From an uncultured Allomuricauda sp. (lineage in GTDB: Bacteria > Bacteroidota > Bacteroidia > Flavobacteriales > Flavobacteriaceae): a stretch of 64,000 nucleotides of DNA. This document shows, piece after piece, positions 35,614 to 45,067 of the stretch (positions are counted from its first letter, which is position 1; every line of letters starts with the position of its first letter). The translations under genes and the position numbers were made by a program. The DNA lies in assembly GCF_947495325.1 (NCBI RefSeq), contig NZ_CANLYK010000001.1:558001-622000 (forward strand). The letters are read 5' to 3'. A model generated the notes under the pieces. That model saw only the letters and a list, made by a program, of their open reading frames with translations, did no database searches and was not told where the DNA came from.

Positions 35614-36690
35614 ATGTCAAAATCCCTTTTGTTTATTCCGGATATTTCTGGATATACCAAGTTTATTCAGACCACCGAGGTGGAACATAGCCAACATGTA
35701 ATCTCCGAACTACTGGAGGTTTTGGTTAATGCCAATACCGAAGAGCTAAAACTGGCCGAAATTGAGGGAGATGCCCTTTTCTTTTACAAAGAGAATGAAA
35801 TTCCATCCCAAGAAAACCTATTAGCACAAATCGAGTCCATGTTTACCGCATTTTACAGCCACCTTAAAATGCTGGAAAAGAATCGGATTTGTCCCTGTAA
35901 TGCATGCGCCACCGCTCCAAATCTTCAACTAAAAGTTATTGCCCATTGTGGCAACCTTCAGCATATTGAGGTGCAGGGAAACAGAAAGCCTTTTGGTGAG
36001 CAGGTAATAGAGGCCCATAGGTTATTGAAGAATTCTGTGGATAGCGATAACTATGCATTGATTAGCAGGTCATTGGCTATTGATATTCAATTATCTCCAT
36101 ATTACTCCAGTAGAATATATAGGTTCAGACAAGGTTCGGATATCTATGATGGGAGGGAAGTAAGCTATATATACTCATTAATCGATCCTGTAGAGCTTAA
36201 ACTACGCGCATTTGATAAACCTAACAATGTTTATTTTGACAAACCACCAGAAATACATTTAAAGAAAGAATTTCCAGTGTCCGCAGAGCAACTTATGGAG
36301 TACATAACAAACTACGCCTACCGATATGAATGGACGGAAGGAATAGACCGATTGGAATATAATGAAAATGAGGTCACCAGATCGGGTACTGAACATATCT
36401 GTGTGGTCAATGGAAAGCATTTAAACTTTACCACAGCCACAAAAGAGGTGAAGCCTGGAAGTCTAATTTATGGCGAATACACTACAAGTCCTCCACCTGT
36501 TGATGAATTTTATCAATTCTACATTTTCACGCCCACATCGGAAAATAGTTGTGAGTTGGAAGTTGAAATATATTGGACGGCAAAGTCTCCAATAAAAAAA
36601 TTAATCATTTTTTTAGTTGCGAAAAGAGCGATTAAGAAAAATGTGACCGAGGCTATAGATAACCTGTTGACTTTTGTAAAAAAACACTAA
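35614..36690 (+). CDS. DUF2652 (cyclase-like) and SRPBCC fusion protein
   Basis: 358 aa, cytoplasmic. Residues 1-200 are DUF2652, related to class III nucleotide cyclases: SLLFIPDISGYTKFIQTTEVEHSQHVISELLE opens like a cyclase domain, and LAEIEGDALFFY occupies the metal/substrate strand. Residues ~215-355 resemble an SRPBCC/polyketide-cyclase-like hydrophobic pocket (FPVSAEQLMEYITNYAYRYEWTEGIDRLEY). Between them CPCNACATAP has three close cysteines, perhaps a metal site. Cyclase activity is not assured. It is 60 bases past the trehalase stop and 10 before the DUF3052-like gene. Confidence 0.8.
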   Translation: MSKSLLFIPDISGYTKFIQTTEVEHSQHVISELLEVLVNANTEELKLAEIEGDALFFYKENEIPSQENLLAQIESMFTAFYSHLKMLEKNRICPCNACATAPNLQLKVIAHCGNLQHIEVQGNRKPFGEQVIEAHRLLKNSVDSDNYALISRSLAIDIQLSPYYSSRIYRFRQGSDIYDGREVSYIYSLIDPVELKLRAFDKPNNVYFDKPPEIHLKKEFPVSAEQLMEYITNYAYRYEWTEGIDRLEYNENEVTRSGTEHICVVNGKHLNFTTATKEVKPGSLIYGEYTTSPPPVDEFYQFYIFTPTSENSCELEVEIYWTAKSPIKKLIIFLVAKRAIKKNVTEAIDNLLTFVKKH

Positions 36691-36700
36691 TTTTAGTCTT

Positions 36701-37120
36701 ATGCCATCTTCATCAGGATATTCTGGAACACCACTGGCAAAAAAACTTGGAATAAAGGAAGGGTTTTCCATACTGCTTTATAATTCACCTGAATACTATT
36801 TCAATCTATTTGCTGATTTACCTGAAAATCTTTCGATTCATAAGACACTTATAGATAAAGAATTTGATTTTGTCCATGTGTTTTGTACATCAATTCAAGA
36901 ACTTGAAGAGATTGCTGTGAAACATAAAAATTGTTTAAAACAGAATGGGATGCTTTGGGTGTCTTGGCCCAAAGGCAGTTCAAGCATAAAGACTGATTTA
37001 AAACGAGAACCAGTGCGGGAACACCTATTGTCAATTGGACTGGTAGACACCAAAGTAGCTGCTATTGATGAAGATTGGAGTGGCTTAAAATTTGTGTATA
37101 GATTGCGGGACAGAACTTGA
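36701..37120 (+). CDS. DUF3052-like protein, 139 aa
   Basis: Begins SSSGYSGTPLAKKLGIKEGFSILLYNSP and continues with FDFVHVFCTSIQELEE and GMLWVSWPKGSS, as in the DUF3052 family, which has a reduced methyltransferase-like fold without a complete SAM site. No known activity. Cytoplasmic. Ten bases after the DUF2652 gene; the two may form a functional pair. Confidence 0.78.
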   Translation: MPSSSGYSGTPLAKKLGIKEGFSILLYNSPEYYFNLFADLPENLSIHKTLIDKEFDFVHVFCTSIQELEEIAVKHKNCLKQNGMLWVSWPKGSSSIKTDLKREPVREHLLSIGLVDTKVAAIDEDWSGLKFVYRLRDRT

Positions 37121-37222
37121 ATCTTACTTTTTGTCCCAAAAATTTTATTTTCACATTTCTTTTAGATTTCCGCCTGTTCCTTTTGGCTATATTACGGTGC
37201 TAATTCAATCAAAAACCTTCAA

Positions 37223-40200
37223 ATGAAATTCTTCTCAAAAATTTGTTCCGGACTATTATTTTTTTTCATTTTCTTTTTTCAATTATCAGCCCAAAAATCG
37301 GATTCCACCACTTTTAAAGGTCTGGAATTCAGGAGTATTGGTCCTGCCATGACCTCTGGTCGTATTGCCGATATTGCCATCCATCCGAAAAATGAGAGTA
37401 TATGGTATGTTGCCGTGGGTTCAGGTGGTGTATGGAAAACTGTTAATGCTGGAACCACATGGAAACCTATTTTTGATTCACAGTCCACCTATTCAATTGG
37501 ATGCATAACCATAGACCCTAATAATTCCAATACCATTTGGGTTGGTTCAGGAGAAAATGTTGGAGGAAGACATGCCGGTTTTGGTGATGGAATATATGTA
37601 AGTCATGATGAAGGAAAGACTTGGAAAAATATGGGACTTGAAGCCTCGGAACATATCTCCAAAATTATGGTGCACCCAGAAAATCCAAACATTATTTGGG
37701 TTGCTGCACAAGGACCATTATGGAGTAAGGGAGGAGAGCGAGGTTTTTATAAGTCCGTTGACGGTGGAAAAACATGGAAAAGAACTCTGGGCAACAGTGA
37801 ATGGACAGGTGTTACCGATATTGTTATGGATTACTCAAATCCAGATATTCTTTATGCAGCCACTTGGGATAGACACAGAACAGTAGCGGCCTATATGGGC
37901 GGTGGTCCCGGTTCAGGAATTCATAAAAGTACAGATGGTGGGGAAACATGGACTAAACTAACTAGTGGAATCCCAAAATCCAATTTGGGTAAAATTGGGC
38001 TTGCTATCTCTCCGTTCAATAACGAAACTATTTATGCAGCTATTGAATTGGACCGAAAAAAGGGCGGAGTATTTATTTCAAAAAATCAAGGTGCTTCATG
38101 GACTAAACAATCCGATGCTGTTTCCGGAGGAACCGGCCCACATTATTATCAGGAACTCTATGCCTCTCCTCATCAGGAAGGAAAACTGTACTTAATGAGC
38201 AACTATGTGCAAATTTCTAATGATCATGGAAAGCATTTTGAAACAATGAACGAGGATAAGAAACATGTGGACAGTCATGCCATGGCCTTTAAAGAATCAG
38301 ATCCGGATTATGTGCTTTTTGGCACTGATGGAGGATTGTATGAATCTTATGACCTAACCAAAACATGGAATTACTTTAGTAATCTTCCCATTACCCAATA
38401 CTATAAGGTTGCAGTAGACGATACAGAGCCGTTTTATAATATTTATGGAGGCACACAGGACAATGGTTCCCACGGTGGACCCTCACGAACTAGAAGCAAA
38501 GCTGGGATTCTAAATTCGGATTGGTGGAAAACATTGGGCGCTGATGGACATCAATCGGCAATAGAGCCTGGAAACCCAGATATCACCTATGGAGAATTTC
38601 AACAGGGATGGCTGTGGAGAATTGATCAAACAACGGGAGAAACCGTTTTTATTCAACCACAACCCTCAGCAGGGGACCCATATGAACGTTTTAATTGGGA
38701 TGCACCTATTCTGGTTAGCCCACACAATCCCCAACGTTTATATTTTGCATCATATCGCGTATGGAAATCCGAAAATAGGGGGGATGATTGGACAGCAATT
38801 TCCAATGATTTAACCAGAAACGAAGAACGATTGGCTTTACCAATCCTGGGAAGACAACAAAGCTGGGACAATGCGTGGGATGTTGGCGCAATGTCCACCT
38901 ACAATACGATTACATCTTTGGCGGAATCACCTTTGCAGGAAGGTCTCATTTATGCTGGAACTGATGATGGTATTTTACAGGTTACCGAAGATGGTGGTGC
39001 AAATTGGAGAAAAATAATGCTCGGGGCAGTCAAAGGGGTTCCCAACAGGGCTTTTGTAAATGATGTACGGGCAGATTTATATGATGCAAATACCGTTTAC
39101 TTGGTTTTAGACAATCATAAAGAAGGGGATTACAAACCTTATCTTTTAAAAAGTACCAATAAAGGAGCTAGTTGGACCTTTATGAACGGAAATCTTCCCG
39201 AAAAATTGATTACTTGGCGAATTGTACAAGATCATAAAAAAAGAGGCTTATTATTCGCCGCAACGGAGTTTGGCATCTATTTTACAAATAACGGAGGTAG
39301 CAATTGGATGCCCTTAAAGGGTGGTTTACCCACTATTTCATTTAGGGATATTACAATTCAAAGAAGGGAAGATGATCTTGTTGGCGCTTCTTTTGGGCGT
39401 GGTTTCTATATTCTGGATGATATTTCACCACTACGTGACTTTGATATGGCAAAGATTGGGGAAACTACTCTTTTTAAGGTGAAACCAGCGTATTGGTACA
39501 TCGAAAAAAGTGGTGTCTCAAGTCAGGGTAATTCTGAGTACAGCGCTAAAAACCCACCATATGGAGCTACGTTTACTTACTTCTTACCTGAGAAACTTAA
39601 AACATTGAAAGAGCTGCGGACGGAATCGGAAAAAACACTGAATAAACAGAAAAGCAATATCTCTTTTCCAGGGTGGGAAGCTTTGAACAATGAAAAAAAT
39701 CAGGAAGATCCTGGTATAGTACTTCTGGTGAAGGACAATGCAGGAAATTTGGTAAATACCGTAAAAGGGACAAATAAAAAAGGGTTTAACCGGGTTTCTT
39801 GGAACCTATCCCATGCAGCTAGAAGAGGGATAAAGTTGGAAGAGCCAAAAGGAGGAAACAATTTTTTCGGTTCTCCTTATTTGGCAACTCCTGGCACATA
39901 TGCTGTAGAATTGTATCAACATGTAGATGGAGAACTAAAGCAACTTTCAAGCACACAAACATTTGAAGTAAAACCATTGGGCAAAGGTGCACTACCTGGC
40001 AAACCAGCTTCTGAAATAGATGCGTTCAGAAGTACATACCAGCATTTTCAACAGGATTTGGCAGCAACAAATTCCATCCTATCTAAGAGCATGTTAAAAA
40101 TCAATGCCATGAAACGTGCAATGGCTGAAACCAAAAGACCAAGCCCTGGATTATCAACCAAAATATATAATGCGAAAGTATCGCTTCAATCATTGCAAAA

Positions 40201-40471
40201 ACAAATGAATGGCAGTCCTGCTAAAAATGAGGTTGGAGAAAGAAATCCACCGTCTCCAGGGGATGGCAATTTTATTGGCGTTGTGGCATTGAGCAATACA
40301 TATGGCCCTACAGGAAACCACAAAGCTGCTATGAAAAGAGCAACGGACCAATTGAAGAACATCAAAAAGGAATTAAGTGTTATCGTAAAAAGCACACTTC
40401 CAGGCATTGAATCAGAATTGAAGGAGGCCGGAGCCCCATGGATTGAAGGTCAAGGGTTGATTGAAGACTAA
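37223..40471 (+). CDS. exported BNR/sortilin-like beta-propeller protein, 1082 aa
   Basis: Signal peptide (LFFFIFFFQLSAQ) followed by a beta-propeller of about 700 residues with at least eight BNR (Asp-box) repeats: SHDEGKTWKN, SVDGGKTWKR, STDGGETWTK, SKNQGASWTK, SENRGDDWTA, TEDGGANWRK, STNKGASWTF and TNNGGSNWMP. The C-terminal ~350 residues are helical and basic, with a Pro/Gly-rich loop. This is the large VPS10/sortilin-like family common in marine Bacteroidota and sometimes labelled glycosyl hydrolase; glycoside hydrolase activity is not shown by the sequence. It probably binds extracellular protein or glycan. Seven bases before the methyltransferase gene. Confidence 0.87.
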   Translation: MKFFSKICSGLLFFFIFFFQLSAQKSDSTTFKGLEFRSIGPAMTSGRIADIAIHPKNESIWYVAVGSGGVWKTVNAGTTWKPIFDSQSTYSIGCITIDPNNSNTIWVGSGENVGGRHAGFGDGIYVSHDEGKTWKNMGLEASEHISKIMVHPENPNIIWVAAQGPLWSKGGERGFYKSVDGGKTWKRTLGNSEWTGVTDIVMDYSNPDILYAATWDRHRTVAAYMGGGPGSGIHKSTDGGETWTKLTSGIPKSNLGKIGLAISPFNNETIYAAIELDRKKGGVFISKNQGASWTKQSDAVSGGTGPHYYQELYASPHQEGKLYLMSNYVQISNDHGKHFETMNEDKKHVDSHAMAFKESDPDYVLFGTDGGLYESYDLTKTWNYFSNLPITQYYKVAVDDTEPFYNIYGGTQDNGSHGGPSRTRSKAGILNSDWWKTLGADGHQSAIEPGNPDITYGEFQQGWLWRIDQTTGETVFIQPQPSAGDPYERFNWDAPILVSPHNPQRLYFASYRVWKSENRGDDWTAISNDLTRNEERLALPILGRQQSWDNAWDVGAMSTYNTITSLAESPLQEGLIYAGTDDGILQVTEDGGANWRKIMLGAVKGVPNRAFVNDVRADLYDANTVYLVLDNHKEGDYKPYLLKSTNKGASWTFMNGNLPEKLITWRIVQDHKKRGLLFAATEFGIYFTNNGGSNWMPLKGGLPTISFRDITIQRREDDLVGASFGRGFYILDDISPLRDFDMAKIGETTLFKVKPAYWYIEKSGVSSQGNSEYSAKNPPYGATFTYFLPEKLKTLKELRTESEKTLNKQKSNISFPGWEALNNEKNQEDPGIVLLVKDNAGNLVNTVKGTNKKGFNRVSWNLSHAARRGIKLEEPKGGNNFFGSPYLATPGTYAVELYQHVDGELKQLSSTQTFEVKPLGKGALPGKPASEIDAFRSTYQHFQQDLAATNSILSKSMLKINAMKRAMAETKRPSPGLSTKIYNAKVSLQSLQKQMNGSPAKNEVGERNPPSPGDGNFIGVVALSNTYGPTGNHKAAMKRATDQLKNIKKELSVIVKSTLPGIESELKEAGAPWIEGQGLIED

Positions 40472-40478
40472 CTAGTAT

Positions 40479-41126
40479 ATGAAACATATCTTTTCAGTCC
40501 TATTTACAATTATAATTTCAATAGCTTCACTTACAGCACAGTATACCGAAGCAGATTGGTCGGAACGAGATCAATGGATGAAAACCGATTATTTATTAAA
40601 TCTATCGGGAATAAAAGTCGGTGACAAGGTGGCGGATATAGGCTGCCATGAAGGATATTTGAGCATGCATTTGGCAAAAAAGGTCTTAAAGGATGGAAGG
40701 GTTTATGCCGTGGATGTAAGAAATGACCGATTGGAGACGCTACGCAGTAATGCAAACAAACGAGGACACACGAGTATAATTACCATTCTGGGTGATTATG
40801 ATGACCCTAAACTACCCAAAAGCGAATTGGATATTGTTTACATTATTGACACCTATCATGAAATAGAAGCTTACGAAAAAGTATTGCGACTCGTAAAAAA
40901 TTCCTTGAAATCCAGCGGTAAAGTCATGATACTGGAAAAATTAAAAAAAAGAGTAAAGGGAAAATCGAGAAAAGAACAGGTAGCGGCCCATTCGTTGAGT
41001 ATAGGATATGTTAAAGAAGAATTGAAACAAGCGGGTTTCAAGATTATATCAGAAATAGAAAATCATGGAAAATGGGAACGGGAAGAGGACAAACAAATGT
41101 GGGTGGTCATTGCACAAAAGCTTTAA
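40479..41126 (+). CDS. class I SAM-dependent methyltransferase with signal peptide
   Basis: 215 aa. A clear signal peptide (FSVLFTIIISIASLTAQ) precedes a methyltransferase domain: motif I VADIGCHEGYLSMHLAK, motif II region VYAVDVRNDRLETL, then LDIVYIIDTYHEIEAYEKVL and GKVMILEKLKKR. The fold matches UbiE/MenG-like enzymes. An exported SAM-dependent enzyme is unexpected because SAM is cytoplasmic. The segment may be a membrane anchor, or the protein may have lost catalysis. Co-transcribed with the BNR protein (7-base gap). Confidence 0.82.
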   Translation: MKHIFSVLFTIIISIASLTAQYTEADWSERDQWMKTDYLLNLSGIKVGDKVADIGCHEGYLSMHLAKKVLKDGRVYAVDVRNDRLETLRSNANKRGHTSIITILGDYDDPKLPKSELDIVYIIDTYHEIEAYEKVLRLVKNSLKSSGKVMILEKLKKRVKGKSRKEQVAAHSLSIGYVKEELKQAGFKIISEIENHGKWEREEDKQMWVVIAQKL

Positions 41127-41130
41127 TAAA

Positions 41131-41754
41131 TTATTCCCTGTTTAATTCTTCCTGCAGTTGTTCATAGGAAGCTATCCAACTATATAGCTTCCCACCTAAG
41201 CTGATTATTGGGCTAGAGATAGAATCCATTTCTTCTGGAGACTTCGCAATAAACTTGCTTAATTGATTTTTTACCTCCGGCTTCTCGTTCAAATTAATGC
41301 TTCTGAAAATAAGATTATCCACGGTAAGTTTTGCTACAATACTATCACATGCAACACAAGTATTGGTAGTATAAATTGTAATCTGTTTTTTTGGTTTGAT
41401 TTTAGGAGGTGGAATGTCCAGAATTTCAAACTCCTTTTTCAAAGCCCTCTTTGATAGACTATCGTTTACTTTCAAGCTTTTTGTGAAAACCGGTTTTTTG
41501 TCCCTAAAAAGAATAACAGTTTTTAGGTGCACCTTAGATGTTGCGGGAACCCTTATCCATCTTGGTTTTGCGGCACTTTGTCTGAAATTTTTTCCTTTGA
41601 CTTCAAAAAGAACGTCATAATCAGTTTGGGTTTCATTTACAGCAAAAAAGGTCATCCTATTATTGGATGGTTTTTCAACAATCTTAATAGGGTTTACTTG
41701 AGCCTGAAGCTGCGAAAGAAAAAGACCAATTAAAAGAAAGACTATTCTACTCAT
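41131..41754 (-). CDS. exported glutaredoxin-like protein
   Basis: 207 aa with a signal peptide ending in LQAQ. The N-terminal half (about 20-110) is an uncharacterised beta-rich domain. The C-terminal half from residue ~120 looks like a glutaredoxin: KQITIYTTNTCVACDSIVAKL has the CxxC at the start of helix 1, and SSPIISLGGKLY supplies the cis-Pro-like turn. Possible periplasmic thiol-disulfide exchange. It converges with the methyltransferase gene, 4 bases between stops. Confidence 0.7.
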   Translation of the reverse strand: MSRIVFLLIGLFLSQLQAQVNPIKIVEKPSNNRMTFFAVNETQTDYDVLFEVKGKNFRQSAAKPRWIRVPATSKVHLKTVILFRDKKPVFTKSLKVNDSLSKRALKKEFEILDIPPPKIKPKKQITIYTTNTCVACDSIVAKLTVDNLIFRSINLNEKPEVKNQLSKFIAKSPEEMDSISSPIISLGGKLYSWIASYEQLQEELNRE

Positions 41755-41810
41755 AACTTTTCAAATATATGCAAGCCAAGGGCTATTCCATGTTAAAAAG
41801 GGCAACAAAT

Positions 41811-42293
41811 TTAATTTACAATCCGTCGCTCGTACACGTAACTTTGAATACCCGGCAATTCTTGACCCAATTGATTGACTAACAACTCACCATCAATCTG
41901 TAATGCTGTCAGCACTGAATTTCCATCAAAAGTTGCCTCAACTTCATCTGAAAACCAAGTGCCCGTAGCAGTAACACTTTCCAGACAGGTAATAACATAT
42001 TGATCGTTGGTAATCGGTGAAACGGCAATATCCGTCTGTTCATAGGTCCAGACCAAATCTCCATCAATCAACAATGTTCCAGAAATACAATCCATTTCAT
42101 CCATTAAGTTGGTAGAGGTCGTACCATCCATATTAATATCCTGCGCTGGATTCACATTCACTTCAACCAAATCCCAAAGACCAATAACATCAAAATTGGG
42201 TGGGTCTATTCCTTGTTCACCATCATCGATGCTACAGGAAAATAAAAGCAATACAGAACAAACAAGAAGGGGTGTTTTTTTAAAAGGATACAT
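41811..42293 (-). CDS. lipocalin-like lipoprotein
   Basis: 160 aa from ATG 42293 (MYPFKKTPLLVCSVLLLFSC), which gives a signal peptide and lipobox; a start at 42353 would bury the signal. After the Cys, an acidic spacer leads to VIGLWDLVEVNVNP, the typical opening strand of the small Bacteroidota lipocalin-like family, then beta-rich sequence with two Cys that may pair. Binding function unknown. Divergent from the alpha/beta hydrolase gene. Confidence 0.75.
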   Translation of the reverse strand: MYPFKKTPLLVCSVLLLFSCSIDDGEQGIDPPNFDVIGLWDLVEVNVNPAQDINMDGTTSTNLMDEMDCISGTLLIDGDLVWTYEQTDIAVSPITNDQYVITCLESVTATGTWFSDEVEATFDGNSVLTALQIDGELLVNQLGQELPGIQSYVYERRIVN

Positions 42294-42377
42294 AAGCCAT
42301 TTTTTATTGTAAAGTAAAGCAATTTTGTAAATACTCAGCTTTACTACCACCACCGATTGACAAAGGAGTAGTTCCGA

Positions 42378-42410
42378 TTGAACTTTTCGTATAAAAAATC
42401 GCTATTTTTA
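42378..42410 (+). promoter_or_regulatory. candidate promoter of the alpha/beta hydrolase gene
   Basis: TTG at 42378-42380, a 22-base spacer, and TATTTTTA at 42403-42410 (one mismatch to TAnnTTTG). This fits the Bacteroidota -33/-7 arrangement; the ATG is 32 bases further on. Confidence 0.45.
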
Positions 42411-42442
42411 GGAAATTGACAACATAATTCTAAATTCTTTCC

Positions 42443-43735
42443 ATGAAATTTCTTTCCCTCTTTTTTACACTGGCATTTTTTACCGTTCACCAAAGTACAT
42501 TCTCGCAAGAAGATTTTCTAGTTGGAGACGCCCTTCCCGATGCCCCAGAACTTTCTACCAGAGGAGAAAATGGAGTAGGGGTTCAGACGTTGGATTTGGT
42601 CAATAAAAACCAATTGGACATTCTTAGTATCAAAGATGGAAAAGGTCAATTGTACGACCGCCCCATTACGGTGGAAGTATGGTATCCAGCTACAATTCCA
42701 CAGAATGTTGATGAAATTGAAACCTATACACAGGTATTGGGAACAAATGGAAGAGCGGAACGCCCCGTTATACCTTTTCAATTTAAGGGAAGAGCTTTAC
42801 GAAACGCTTTAATTGTAAAAACTGAAAAAAAATATCCTCTTGTTATATTATCCCATGGATATGTAGGTTCCCGTTTTCTATTTACTTATTTGGCTGAAAA
42901 CTTGGCTTCAAAAGGATATGTGGTCGTTTCTATTGACCATACAGATTCAACCTATAAAGATGCGGCCAACTTTACCAGTACATTGGCAAATAGATCTCTT
43001 GATCAATTATTTGTGCTTGATGAAATGGAAAAACTCGCATCTCCTTCAAGCGAGAGCTTTTTAGCCGGCTTGGTCGATACGTCCAAAACAGGGTTAATAG
43101 GTTATTCCATGGGTGGATATGGTGGTCTCAATACCTGCGGAGCTGGATATAGTGCCGCTGCGATTGGCTTTTTTAAATCCATGACAGGAGGAAGTGATGC
43201 TTTGGATAAAAGAGGCATGGACAATGAAGCATATAAAACTTCAATTGACCAACGAATCAAAGCCTTTGTTGCCCTTGCTCCCTGGGGTATGACCAATGGG
43301 GTATGGGATACTACGGGATTGGCAGGTTTAAAAACCCCAACGCTTTTTGTTGCGGGTAGTCAAGATGACATATCTGGATATGAAAAAGGAATTAAAGCAA
43401 TCTATGAAGGAGCAATAAACAGTGATCGCTATTTGTTGACATATATAAATGCAAGACATAATGTAGCTCCAAACCCACCTCTTCCGGATACCATGAAACC
43501 TGGACTTCATATTGATGAATATTTAAGATACGCAGATTCAGTTTGGGATATGCGTCGTATCAATAATGTGAACCAACATTTTATAACGGCATTCTTGGGA
43601 ATTCATTTAAAGGAAATGGATTATGCCGAGTACTTAGAGCTTGAACCTGATGCAAATACGGGAAATTGGAAAGGTTTTAAACCAAGAACCTCCATTGGTA
43701 TGGAATTACTTCATACAACTCCCGCTACTGATTAA
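42443..43735 (+). CDS. exported alpha/beta hydrolase (PAF-acetylhydrolase-like)
   Basis: 430 aa with a signal peptide (FFTLAFFTVHQSTFSQ). The nucleophile elbow is GYSMGG in LIGYSMGGYGG, the oxyanion region is VILSHGYVGSR, and the Asp and His are expected in VAGSQDDISGYE and INARHNVAP. Overall layout (PITVEVWYPATIP at the start) matches the dienelactone hydrolase/platelet-activating-factor acetylhydrolase group, which cleaves short esters. Periplasmic. Followed after 16 bases by an oxidoreductase with a Tat signal, so possibly the same transcript. Confidence 0.85.
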   Translation: MKFLSLFFTLAFFTVHQSTFSQEDFLVGDALPDAPELSTRGENGVGVQTLDLVNKNQLDILSIKDGKGQLYDRPITVEVWYPATIPQNVDEIETYTQVLGTNGRAERPVIPFQFKGRALRNALIVKTEKKYPLVILSHGYVGSRFLFTYLAENLASKGYVVVSIDHTDSTYKDAANFTSTLANRSLDQLFVLDEMEKLASPSSESFLAGLVDTSKTGLIGYSMGGYGGLNTCGAGYSAAAIGFFKSMTGGSDALDKRGMDNEAYKTSIDQRIKAFVALAPWGMTNGVWDTTGLAGLKTPTLFVAGSQDDISGYEKGIKAIYEGAINSDRYLLTYINARHNVAPNPPLPDTMKPGLHIDEYLRYADSVWDMRRINNVNQHFITAFLGIHLKEMDYAEYLELEPDANTGNWKGFKPRTSIGMELLHTTPATD

Positions 43736-43751
43736 TTTCTAACTAAACAAA

Positions 43752-44945
43752 GTGAAGAGAAGAGACTTTATAATAGGAACAGGAGCAGCGGCATTAACCG
43801 CAGCATCTTATGGAAATATTCTTGGGTCCAATGATAAAATAGGCCTTGCAGTAGTAGGAGCAGGGAGACGGGGTAGATGGGTGTTGGGAGAAATGTTGAA
43901 GACCAATCAGATAAGACCGATAATGTTTTGCGATGTTTGGGATGAACAAATAAAAAGAACAACGGAATATTTGGAGTTGGGCAAAATTCCAATGACCTAT
44001 GATTTAGAGGAAGTATTATCCAATGATGCTGTTGATGCGGTACTGTTGGCCACACCTGACCATTTACACAAGAATTACGCTATCCGAATTTTAGCAGCTG
44101 GAAAACACCTACTCCTGGAAAAACCGGTAACCTTACACTATAACGAAGGTCCTATGCTAAAAGAAGCCGTAGCCAATAGTGGGGTAGTGTGCCAAACAGG
44201 AACACAACAGCGCAGCGGACAAATGTATCAAAGAGTAAAAGAAGAATTCTTTGGAGGTTTCAAAAAACTGGGAGATATGGTTTTTGTTAGGGCCGTTTGG
44301 AGCAATTTTGGCTGGCAAAGAAGATTGTTGGAACAACGACCCATGCCCAATAACTTTAAATGGGATACCTTTCTTGGACCTTCACCAAAAATGGATTACT
44401 ACTGGCCACGATACGATGGTTGGCGCCATTACAAGGAATATGGAACAGGCATCCTATCCGACCTGTTGACCCATTGGGGGGATGTTGCCCAATGGATGAT
44501 GGATGATACTGACCCTATAAATGCAGTTACAACAGGAGGGATCTATCATCTTAAAGACGATAGGACCAATCCAGATACCGTAAATACCATTATTCAATAT
44601 AAAGGAGGATGGAATTTTACTTTTGAATGCAGCGTTATGCCTGTAAAAAACCAACACGACTCTGTTCTTTTTCATGGTACAGAGGGTCAATTGGAACTAT
44701 TTAGGGCCGGATACATCTATACTCCGCACAAAGGTGACCCGGTTATTTTCCAAAATGATGAAAATCTTACCCATGCGCACGTCAAAAACTTTTTTGATGC
44801 CATTAAAACAGGAGCAAAGCTCACAGCGCCTATTGATGTAGGACTAAACGCCGTTAAACCTTCCCATTTGGCTGCTACTTCATATTGGTCTGGAAAACGA
44901 ATGCAGTTCAATGCTAATCAAACAGATATTGTTGAAGTGATTTAA
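43752..44945 (+). CDS. Gfo/Idh/MocA-family oxidoreductase, Tat-exported
   Basis: 397 aa with GTG start at 43752, the only start that keeps the Tat signal (VKRRDFIIGTGAAALTAASYG). NAD(P) loop GLAVVGAGRRGRWVL, then LLATPDHLHKNYAIRILAAGKHLLLEKPVT with the catalytic EKP, as in the family. GTGILSDLLTHWGDVAQW contains the conserved His of the active site. Secreted members act on sugars or glycosides with a tightly bound cofactor, such as GH109-like enzymes; the substrate is not evident. Sixteen bases after the alpha/beta hydrolase. Confidence 0.87.
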   Translation: MKRRDFIIGTGAAALTAASYGNILGSNDKIGLAVVGAGRRGRWVLGEMLKTNQIRPIMFCDVWDEQIKRTTEYLELGKIPMTYDLEEVLSNDAVDAVLLATPDHLHKNYAIRILAAGKHLLLEKPVTLHYNEGPMLKEAVANSGVVCQTGTQQRSGQMYQRVKEEFFGGFKKLGDMVFVRAVWSNFGWQRRLLEQRPMPNNFKWDTFLGPSPKMDYYWPRYDGWRHYKEYGTGILSDLLTHWGDVAQWMMDDTDPINAVTTGGIYHLKDDRTNPDTVNTIIQYKGGWNFTFECSVMPVKNQHDSVLFHGTEGQLELFRAGYIYTPHKGDPVIFQNDENLTHAHVKNFFDAIKTGAKLTAPIDVGLNAVKPSHLAATSYWSGKRMQFNANQTDIVEVI

Positions 44946-45067
44946 GGTTAAATATGAGGGCTCTTTCGATTGTTTTCCAAGGAAGCCGTTCATCGATAAA
45001 ATAGAGAAAGGTACACTAAAAAAGTCCTCTTTCCGTTAGTGGAGCATAACCCCATAACTTTAGTATC

